A program made the position numbers and the translations under genes. 7,762 bases of DNA. It comes from Ferroglobus sp. Lineage in GTDB: Archaea; Halobacteriota; Archaeoglobi; Archaeoglobales; Archaeoglobaceae. This document shows, piece after piece, positions 1 to 4,714 of the stretch; the first letter of the stretch is position 1, and every line of letters begins with the position of its first letter. The stretch covers positions 1-7,762 of the forward strand of contig WAQS01000283.1 in the NCBI GenBank assembly GCA_015520115.1. The letters run 5' to 3'. The notes beneath the pieces were generated by a model, which was given only the letters and a program-made list of their open reading frames with translations, did not search any database and was not told the origin of the DNA.

Positions 1-30
1 CCTGATCTCAGCCACAGCAAAAACCCTCAT
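1..30 (-). CDS. etfA: Electron transfer flavoprotein alpha subunit, N-terminal fragment (runs off left edge)
   Basis: Only the first ten codons are in the window. They read MRVFAVAEIR, which fits the usual EtfA opening (hydrophobic beta strand followed by AE-x-R). The ATG overlaps the etfB stop in an ATGA tetranucleotide, the classic sign of translational coupling. An AAGGAG element lies 11 nt upstream inside the etfB end. EtfA would carry the C-terminal FAD domain and form the heterodimer with EtfB that takes electrons from acyl-CoA dehydrogenase. The identification rests on the short N-terminus plus its position after etfB, because the diagnostic FAD-binding part lies outside the window. 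Confidence 0.8.
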   Translation of the reverse strand, partial: MRVFAVAEIR

Positions 31-764
31 AGCAACCCCCTCTCCTTGAGTATCTGAATAAGTTTGTCAGCGATCTCATCCGGAGAGCCGGTAATTATCT
101 CAGCTTTCTTTACCGGAGGATAGTACATCCTTTCAACTTCGTACACTCCTTCGGGAGCGGAAACGCTGACTTCTTTAAGCTCTTTGCTTCTCGCCCTCTT
201 AATACCCATTATCGACACGTATCTTGGCTCGTTAATACCGCTCTGCACGGTAATTAAGCAAGGCGTGCTCAAAACAGCCTCTTCCTGATATCCACCTTCA
301 AGCTCCCTTGTCACTCTAACCTTGCCGTTCTCTATTTTCAGAGAAGTTACCGCTGTTGCGTAAGGAACGTTGAGCATTCCAGCCAGAAGCGTACCAACGA
401 GAGCGTTGTTGTAGTCCTGGCTCATCAAACCGGCTATTATCAAGTCGAAACCTTCAGCTTCTACTACTTCTTTTATCGCCGAAGCCGTTACAAAAGGATC
501 CATTCCCTCATCGATGGGTATCTTTATCGCTCTGTCCGCACCCATCGCCAAGCATTTTCTCAGAGTGTCGTCGCTCTTTCCAACTCCCACAACCACAACC
601 TCTCCTCCTATGTTTTCCTTGATCCTTATCGCCTCTTCGATAGCATACCTATCCCAGTCGTTTATGTCGAAAACCAAACCTCTCTCATCAAGTGTTTTCT
701 CGTCCTTGAGGTGAATCTCGCTCTCTGGATCTGCTGCATGTTTCGCTAAAACAATTATCTTCAC
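27..764 (-). CDS. etfB: Electron transfer flavoprotein beta subunit (EtfB)
   Basis: This is the 245-residue EtfB, the nucleotide-binding partner of EtfA and cytoplasmic electron carrier for acyl-CoA dehydrogenases. Visible family marks are the N-terminal strand KIIVLAKHAADPES, the segment around residues 31-50 (FDINDWDRYAIEEAIRIKE), the GKSDDTLRKCLAMGADRAI loop at about 62-80, and the beta-subunit signature region at about 151-193 (RELEGGYQ, then INEPRY and MGIKRARSK). Length is normal for the family (about 250). The start is a GTG, chosen because a strong SD lies just upstream and the next residues match the family start. It overlaps etfA by 4 bp. A 67-bp AT-rich gap separates it from the upstream fusion gene, so it may have its own promoter or be read through. 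The sequence alone does not show whether this is a bifurcating or ordinary ETF. Confidence 0.95.
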   Translation of the reverse strand: MKIIVLAKHAADPESEIHLKDEKTLDERGLVFDINDWDRYAIEEAIRIKENIGGEVVVVGVGKSDDTLRKCLAMGADRAIKIPIDEGMDPFVTASAIKEVVEAEGFDLIIAGLMSQDYNNALVGTLLAGMLNVPYATAVTSLKIENGKVRVTRELEGGYQEEAVLSTPCLITVQSGINEPRYVSIMGIKRARSKELKEVSVSAPEGVYEVERMYYPPVKKAEIITGSPDEIADKLIQILKERGLL

Positions 765-768
765 TTAA

Positions 769-777
769 CCACCTCCT
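769..777 (-). promoter_or_regulatory. Strong Shine-Dalgarno site of etfB
   Basis: The minus strand reads AGGAGGTGG, a near-perfect complement to the archaeal 16S 3' end (AUCACCUCCU). It lies 4 nt before the GTG start at 764-762. It supports the unusual GTG start and implies etfB mRNA has a leader or is read through from upstream. Confidence 0.85.
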
Positions 778-796
778 GAGAGATTTTTGCGAGAAG

Positions 797-824
797 TTTA
801 ATTATTTTTTCTAAAAAAATTAAA
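797..824 (-). terminator. AT-rich inverted repeat with T7 tract between the fusion gene and etfB; possible terminator and/or etfB promoter
   Basis: The 28-bp segment is an imperfect palindrome. Its two arms, TTTAATTTTTT and AAAAAATAATTAAA as read on the minus strand, pair except for a small bulge around a TAG centre. On the minus strand it begins about 8 nt after the TAA stop of the dehydrogenase/hydratase fusion and includes seven consecutive T, which suits a U-tract type archaeal terminator. The following AATAATTAAA stretch (complement of 797-806) could equally serve as a TATA-like element for etfBA. An A/T-only palindrome forms a weak hairpin, so the U-tract matters more than the stem. Confidence 0.4.
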
Positions 825-831
825 TGATTGA

Positions 832-2790
832 TTATTTACCTTTGAACTTCGGCTCCCTCTTCTCAAAGAAGGCAGCAAATCCTTCCTGCACGTCTTCTGT
901 GGAGGCAACGACGCCAAAGTAGGCTGACTCCAAAGCCTGTCCAGCTTCAACCGGCAATTCGTAGCCGAAGTTTATCGCATACTTCGCAAGTCTCAAAGCG
1001 ATCGGAGCACCCTTGGCTAAAGTCCTTGCCAAGTTCATCACTTCCTCCCAGAACTTCTCCTGCTCAACAGCCTTGTGAACCAACCCTACTTTTTCAGCTT
1101 CCTCGGCACCAAGCCTCTTGGCAAGCATTATGAGTTCCTTAGCCTTGGCAATTCCCACGATTTTAGCCATTCTTTGCGTTCCACCCCAGCCGGGGATAAT
1201 TCCCAATGCTGTCTCTGTTAAACCAATCTGAGCTCCTTTCGCCATTATTCTGAAGTCGCAAGCTAAAGCGAGTTCGCAACCTCCTCCAAAGGCGTAACCG
1301 TTTATCGCAGCTATAACCGGCTTCGAGAATCTCTCTATTGCCGTAAACGTCTGCTGCCCCTTCATGGCAAGCATCATAGCCACAGCCGGTCTCAGCATAT
1401 CTCCCTCCAATGTTGCCTGCAGATCAAGTCCCGCTGAGAATGCTCTTCCTTCTCCCGTTATTATCAGAACCTTCACGCTTTCGTCTTTTTCAAGCTCTTC
1501 CAAGGCTCTTACTATTTCATCGAGGGTTTCTATCGTCAAAGCGTTGAGTCTGTGAGGTCTGTTTATGACGAGCTTCGCTATTCCCTCTTCGACCTTCTCA
1601 ATCTTTATGTTCATGTAAGCCGCCTTCTCGTAATTGTAGAATCCCGCTCCAGCCTTCTTTCCTGTCTTTCCTTCAGCTACGAGCTTCTTCAGGTACTCTG
1701 ATGGTTTCAGAATTTCGTAACCCTTCTCCTTGTAAATTTCTTCGACTTTAGCCAAAATGACGTCCAAGCCAATCTCGTCTCCAAGCTCGCAAGGACCTTT
1801 CGGCATGTTCGTTCCGAGCTTCATTGCCGTGTCTATCTCCTCGGCACTTGCAACGCCCATTTCAATAAGGCTTGCAGCTATGTTCACCATAGGAGCTATG
1901 AGCCTAAGAGCGTCGTACTTTCCAGCTGCTTCCTTCGGAATCTTCGGTCTTCCCTGCCTCCAGTCGTAGAATCCTTTTCCGGTTTTCATTCCGAGCTCCT
2001 TAGCGTTGAACTTCTCCTCAAGAAGCTTCGATTTCGGTACGATGTCCCACTGCTGGGTGGAGTAATACAGAATGTCCAGTCCTACGAAATCGGAAAGCTC
2101 TATCGGTCCCATCGGGAACTTGTAGTTGTAGAGCATCGTGGCATCTATTTCCTCTTTAGTTGCCACGCCGTTCTCGACATCCTGTATGGCTAAGACCAAG
2201 TAAGGAACGAGACATCTGTTAACTATAAATCCGGTAACGTCCTTCTTAACAACAACCGGAGTCTTTCCAAGACTTTTAACGAAATCAACCGCTATCTTAA
2301 CGGTTTCCTCGCTCGTGTGCTCTCCTTTTATAACTTCTACGAGAGCCATAACCGGCACAGGGTTGAAGAAGTGCATTCCAACGAATTTGTCTGGCCTGTC
2401 CGTTGCTTTCGAAAGCTCGGTTATGCTCAATCCGGAAGTGTTCGTCGCGAGAATTGCCTTCTTGTTGTACTCGCAAATCTCTTTGAATACCTGCTTCTTC
2501 AAATCCATAACTTCGGGAACCGCCTCAATCACAAGATCAGCATCTTCCACAGCTTCCTTCAAGTCCGTTGTGAAATGAAGTTTGGTTTCAATTTCCTTCA
2601 GCTTTGTAATGCTGATCTTCCCCTTGTTTACAGCCTTCCTCAAATTCTTCTCGATCGTCTCCTTAGCTTTGCCCAAAATTTCTTCGCTTATGTCCCTAAC
2701 CCACACCTCATAGCCGGCCATTGCACAAACCTGAGCTATTCCGCTTCCCATCGTTCCGGCTCCAACAACAGCCACCTTCTTAATCTCCAT
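832..2790 (-). CDS. Bifunctional 3-hydroxyacyl-CoA dehydrogenase / enoyl-CoA hydratase fusion
   Basis: A 652-residue fusion catalysing hydration of enoyl-CoA and NAD-dependent oxidation of 3-hydroxyacyl-CoA. Residues 1-185 form the Rossmann domain (GAGTMG at 10-15). Residues 186-280 and about 285-390 are two 3HCDH C-terminal repeats, each ending in a GKGFYDW / GAGFYNY-type motif. Residues about 392-652 form a crotonase domain. The dehydrogenase residues Ser119, His140, Glu152 and Asn191 are present in their usual motifs (NTSGLS, GMHFFNP, GFIVNR). The hydratase keeps both acid/base glutamates, Glu506 (GGGCELAL) and Glu526 (LTETALGIIPG), and the oxyanion-hole motif FSAGLDL, so both halves look active. 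The domain order is opposite to bacterial FadB but matches archaeal fusions such as Metallosphaera Msed_0399. The ATG start lies 4 nt after the DUF35 stop, so the genes are almost certainly co-transcribed. Chain-length preference cannot be read. Confidence 0.95.
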   Translation of the reverse strand: MEIKKVAVVGAGTMGSGIAQVCAMAGYEVWVRDISEEILGKAKETIEKNLRKAVNKGKISITKLKEIETKLHFTTDLKEAVEDADLVIEAVPEVMDLKKQVFKEICEYNKKAILATNTSGLSITELSKATDRPDKFVGMHFFNPVPVMALVEVIKGEHTSEETVKIAVDFVKSLGKTPVVVKKDVTGFIVNRCLVPYLVLAIQDVENGVATKEEIDATMLYNYKFPMGPIELSDFVGLDILYYSTQQWDIVPKSKLLEEKFNAKELGMKTGKGFYDWRQGRPKIPKEAAGKYDALRLIAPMVNIAASLIEMGVASAEEIDTAMKLGTNMPKGPCELGDEIGLDVILAKVEEIYKEKGYEILKPSEYLKKLVAEGKTGKKAGAGFYNYEKAAYMNIKIEKVEEGIAKLVINRPHRLNALTIETLDEIVRALEELEKDESVKVLIITGEGRAFSAGLDLQATLEGDMLRPAVAMMLAMKGQQTFTAIERFSKPVIAAINGYAFGGGCELALACDFRIMAKGAQIGLTETALGIIPGWGGTQRMAKIVGIAKAKELIMLAKRLGAEEAEKVGLVHKAVEQEKFWEEVMNLARTLAKGAPIALRLAKYAINFGYELPVEAGQALESAYFGVVASTEDVQEGFAAFFEKREPKFKGK

Positions 2791-2793
2791 TTC

Positions 2794-2803
2794 ATCACCC
2801 CTC
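2794..2803 (-). promoter_or_regulatory. Shine-Dalgarno site of the fusion gene overlapping the DUF35 stop codon
   Basis: The minus strand reads GAGGGGTGAT, ending three bases before the ATG at 2790-2788. GGTGAT is complementary to the AUCACC of archaeal 16S rRNA, and its TGA is also the stop codon of DUF35. This ties termination of the upstream gene to initiation of the fusion. Another ATG within the site (2795-2793) is out of frame. Confidence 0.65.
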
Positions 2804-3298
2804 TATGGGAACGAGCTCATACATTAAATACCCTTCTTTTCTTCTCGATATCTCAACTCTCACTCGCTGCCCCGGCTTGACTTTTCTTGGATCTCCTCTG
2901 AGCCAAGCTGTTATTTTTACCCCATCGTCGAGTTTTGCTATAGCCACAGTGTAAGGATCATGCATGGCAAAGCTTGGAGGTCTGACGAAAACAACAGTAA
3001 GAGTTTCGAGGACACCCTCCTTCTTCAGCTCAACCCACTCCATCTCGCTCACTCTACAATTCGGACAGTCTTTCTGGGGAGGAAAGAACAGCTCGCCACA
3101 CTTTTTGCATTTGGTCGTTAGGAGCTTGCCTTCCCTCATTCCTTCGAAGAAGGGAGCAATGTTATCTATGCAGATCAGGTAGCTTAGCTCAAGCTTCCTC
3201 ATGTCAACCCATTGCATAGCTCCGGTTTTCTCATCCAAAGCTACCGGAAATCCGTACTCCGCTATATTCCTCTCAACAGCCTTCTTAAACTCCTCCAC
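2795..3298 (-). CDS. DUF35 / OB-fold zinc-ribbon acyl-CoA-associated protein, partner of the thiolase
   Basis: About 167 residues, counted from the GTG at 3298. The protein has an N-terminal helical region, the typical DUF35 helix (APFFEGMREGKL), a rubredoxin-like zinc ribbon with CKKC and CPNC (Cys64, 67, 78, 81 by this start) and a C-terminal OB fold (DPYTVAIAKLDDGVKITAWLRGD onward). In archaea such proteins bridge acetoacetyl-CoA thiolase and HMG-CoA synthase, and BbsA, the zinc-finger subunit of benzoylsuccinyl-CoA thiolase, is related in architecture. Here the gene sits between a thiolase and the dehydrogenase/hydratase fusion, so it is probably a non-catalytic thiolase subunit. A GTG at 3307 would add three residues and overlap the thiolase stop as GTGA. 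I prefer 3298 because GAGGTG lies 6 nt before it. About 45 residues precede the usual DUF35 helix, and internal methionines (for example MQWVDMRK) are alternative starts. Confidence 0.88.
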   Translation of the reverse strand: MEEFKKAVERNIAEYGFPVALDEKTGAMQWVDMRKLELSYLICIDNIAPFFEGMREGKLLTTKCKKCGELFFPPQKDCPNCRVSEMEWVELKKEGVLETLTVVFVRPPSFAMHDPYTVAIAKLDDGVKITAWLRGDPRKVKPGQRVRVEISRRKEGYLMYELVPIEG

Positions 3299-3303
3299 AA
3301 AAA

Positions 3304-4482
3304 TCACCTCTTTTCAAGGGAGTATATCGTAACGTAACTGTAATGTCCAGTCCCTCCAACGTTGTGGGTAAGCCATCTTCCGTTCTTAATCTCAGCCTGT
3401 CTGCCAGCTTCAGCCTTACTTAAAAGCTGCTTGTAAGCTTCAACAGCCTGAGAAACTCCAGTAGCGCCTATCGGATGACCCTTGGCTTTCAAACCACCAT
3501 CCAAATTTACGGGAATCCTTCCGCCGATGTATGTTTGCTCGTTTCTTATAAGCTCAACGCCTTCTCCCCTCTTGGCAAACCTCAGATCTTCGTAAGCTAT
3601 TATCTCCGCTGCGGTAAAGCAGTCGTGAACGTTTGCTCCGTCTAATTGCTTATAAGGAGCGTCTATATCGATTCCAGCTTTCTTGTAGGCAAGCTCGGCT
3701 GCAAAAGCGGCAGATTTAAGTGACGTGAAGCTTTCCCTCTTGCTTAAATTCGCCGTTCCAGTCCCAACGCCCTGACTAAGAATCCAAACCTTCTCCTCTA
3801 TTCCCCATTCCTTAACCTTTTCTTCGCTCGCCAAAACAACAGCGGCTGCCCCATCGGTTATCGGTGAGCAGTCGTAAAGTTTGAAGGGCCAAGCAATGTA
3901 GGGGGAATTCAAAGCTGTTTCGAGCGTTATTTCCTTCTGGAATTGAGCGTTCGGATTTTTCGCTCCGTAGTAGTGGTTTTTCACAGCAACTCTTGCGAAG
4001 TCCTCTTCCGTCGCTCCGTACTTAGCCATGTAGGCTGTGGCATGTAAGGCATAGTAGGCTGGGAAAGTCAAACCGAAGTTTTCGAACTCCCAGAAGTAAC
4101 TTCCGAATCTGCCGATAATTTCGATCACCGTTGGATTCGTAGACTCCTGCATTTTTTCCACGCCGAGAACGAGAACTACATCGGCTTCTCCACTTTCTAT
4201 AGCGGTGTATCCAACCCTTATAGCCGCACTTCCGGTTGCACAAGCCGCTTCAACTCGCATGCTTCCTACTCCGAGTTTAGCGTACTCCGCCATGAGGGGG
4301 GGTACTGCCGCTTCACTGCTCCACAAGCCGGCTGTTCCAACAACGAAGAAGTCTACATCCTTCTGCTCAACGTTTGCCGAGTCGAAAGCCTGCTTCATTG
4401 CCTCCCAAGCGAGTTCCGGAACGTTAACGTCTCTCCTGTTTCCGAATTTAGTGTGTCCAACTCCAATAATAGCTACTGCCAT
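3304..4482 (-). CDS. Thiolase of the SCP2/acetyl-CoA acetyltransferase-like family (probable 3-ketoacyl-CoA thiolase)
   Basis: A 392-residue thiolase, expected to cleave 3-ketoacyl-CoA with CoA or run the reverse condensation. The nucleophile is Cys81 (VEAACATGSAAI). The HDCF motif is at 286-289 and GHPIGATG at 335-342 supplies a catalytic His336. The usual C-terminal CxG motif is replaced by NVGG (374-377). This pattern is typical of SCP2-type thiolases, where the cysteine of HDCF is thought to take over the acid/base role (here Cys288), so the enzyme is not expected to be dead. Length is normal. It is the first gene of the leftward run, and its stop overlaps the earliest possible DUF35 start. 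No SD precedes the ATG, and a TATA box at the right distance points to a leaderless or nearly leaderless mRNA. DUF35 next door is the typical partner. Substrate is unknown; a biosynthetic role in acetoacetyl-CoA formation is less likely given the dehydrogenase/hydratase and ETF genes downstream. Confidence 0.93.
   Translation of the reverse strand: MAVAIIGVGHTKFGNRRDVNVPELAWEAMKQAFDSANVEQKDVDFFVVGTAGLWSSEAAVPPLMAEYAKLGVGSMRVEAACATGSAAIRVGYTAIESGEADVVLVLGVEKMQESTNPTVIEIIGRFGSYFWEFENFGLTFPAYYALHATAYMAKYGATEEDFARVAVKNHYYGAKNPNAQFQKEITLETALNSPYIAWPFKLYDCSPITDGAAAVVLASEEKVKEWGIEEKVWILSQGVGTGTANLSKRESFTSLKSAAFAAELAYKKAGIDIDAPYKQLDGANVHDCFTAAEIIAYEDLRFAKRGEGVELIRNEQTYIGGRIPVNLDGGLKAKGHPIGATGVSQAVEAYKQLLSKAEAGRQAEIKNGRWLTHNVGGTGHYSYVTIYSLEKR
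3305..3310 (-). promoter_or_regulatory. Shine-Dalgarno site deciding the DUF35 start
   Basis: GAGGTG on the minus strand lies 6 nt upstream of the GTG at 3298-3296. It overlaps both the GTG at 3307-3305 and the thiolase TGA stop (3306-3304). This favours initiation at 3298 and suggests coupled translation with the thiolase. Confidence 0.55.
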
Positions 4483-4500
4483 ACAATTTCTTTCACGTTC

Positions 4501-4522
4501 TTTAATTATATAAACTTTTCCC
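4501..4522 (-). promoter_or_regulatory. Archaeal BRE/TATA promoter of the thiolase operon
   Basis: The minus strand reads GGGAAAAG followed by TTTATATAATTAAA. This is a purine/A-rich BRE directly upstream of a strong TATA box (core at 4514-4507). The usual 26-27 nt spacing from the TATA centre puts the transcription start near 4484, only a couple of bases before the ATG at 4482. The transcript would therefore be leaderless or nearly so, which fits the lack of a good SD. Confidence 0.72.
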
Positions 4523-4563
4523 GTTCTCGTGGCTTTATTTGCCGAATAGAGATCGAAAAAGTT

Positions 4564-4580
4564 AAATCTTCCTCAGATTT
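4564..4580. repeat. Short perfect inverted repeat in the divergent intergenic region, candidate operator
   Basis: AAATCT and AGATTT form a perfect 6-bp inverted repeat separated by TCCTC. The element lies roughly 50 bp upstream of the thiolase TATA box and about 90 bp upstream of the acyl-CoA dehydrogenase TATA box. A dyad of this size could bind a dimeric regulator acting on either direction. Short A/T-rich dyads also occur by chance. Confidence 0.35.
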
Positions 4581-4608
4581 GTCATTATTTTTACGAAGTT
4601 TGCGTTAG

Positions 4609-4621
4609 GTGGTATATATAC
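4609..4621. promoter_or_regulatory. Symmetric TATATATA element, possible second promoter
   Basis: GTGGTATATATAC is a strong symmetric TATA-like run in the middle of the divergent intergenic region. It could serve a distal start for the acyl-CoA dehydrogenase (start near 4640, leader about 75 nt) or, read leftward, a distal start for the thiolase. No clear BRE flanks it on either side, so this is a weak call. Confidence 0.3.
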
Positions 4622-4660
4622 ATTTCTTTTCAGAATTGGAGCTTAAAGAATTTTTATCTT

Positions 4661-4679
4661 CGCCAAAACAGTTTTATAC
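4661..4679 (+). promoter_or_regulatory. Probable proximal promoter of the acyl-CoA dehydrogenase
   Basis: TTTTATAC (4672-4679) follows an A-rich CCAAAACAG that could act as BRE. Normal spacing predicts a start near 4700-4703, giving a leader of about 13 nt that just retains the SD. A weaker TATA-like stretch (TTTTTATC, 4651-4658) upstream is an alternative. Confidence 0.5.
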
Positions 4680-4702
4680 TTCCTTAGATAGAATTATACT
4701 TC
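4674..4702 (+). repeat. Nine-bp direct repeat TTATACTTC overlapping the dehydrogenase TATA box and start site
   Basis: TTATACTTC occurs exactly at 4674-4682 and again at 4694-4702. The start-to-start distance is 20 bp, close to two helical turns. The first copy includes the TATA box and the second covers the predicted transcription start. The placement suits a regulator binding the same face of the DNA and blocking TBP/polymerase, or a duplicated TATA element. Confidence 0.45.
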
Positions 4703-4703
4703 A

Positions 4704-4713
4704 GAGGTGGTGA
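4704..4713 (+). promoter_or_regulatory. Shine-Dalgarno site of the acyl-CoA dehydrogenase
   Basis: GAGGTGGTGA lies directly before the ATG at 4715. Both GAGGTG and GGTGAT (4709-4714) are complementary to the archaeal 16S 3' end. The GAGGTG register gives a spacing of 5 nt, which supports this start codon. Confidence 0.75.
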
Positions 4714-4714
4714 T

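Noticed and set aside
2317..2880. 187-codon plus-strand open frame antisense to the fusion gene and the DUF35 end
   Set aside because: It lies wholly opposite well-conserved coding sequence, crosses a gene junction, has no SD or promoter and its product resembles no family I know. The minus-strand genes have clear motifs throughout.
3355..3370. Loss of the CxG cysteine in the thiolase as a sign of an inactive enzyme
   Set aside because: The other catalytic residues are intact and HDCF supplies a replacement cysteine, as in SCP2-type thiolases, so this is a family trait and not decay.
4205..4513. 102-codon plus-strand open frame antisense to the start of the thiolase
   Set aside because: It is opposite the conserved thiolase N-terminus including Cys81 and runs through the thiolase promoter. 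Ser/Ala/Pro-rich composition is typical of antisense shadows.
4609..4713. 34-codon plus-strand frame from GTG ending in TGA just before the dehydrogenase ATG (possible leader peptide)
   Set aside because: It has no SD and it contains the likely TATA box and start site of the dehydrogenase, so most transcripts would not include it. Length is within chance for AT-rich DNA.
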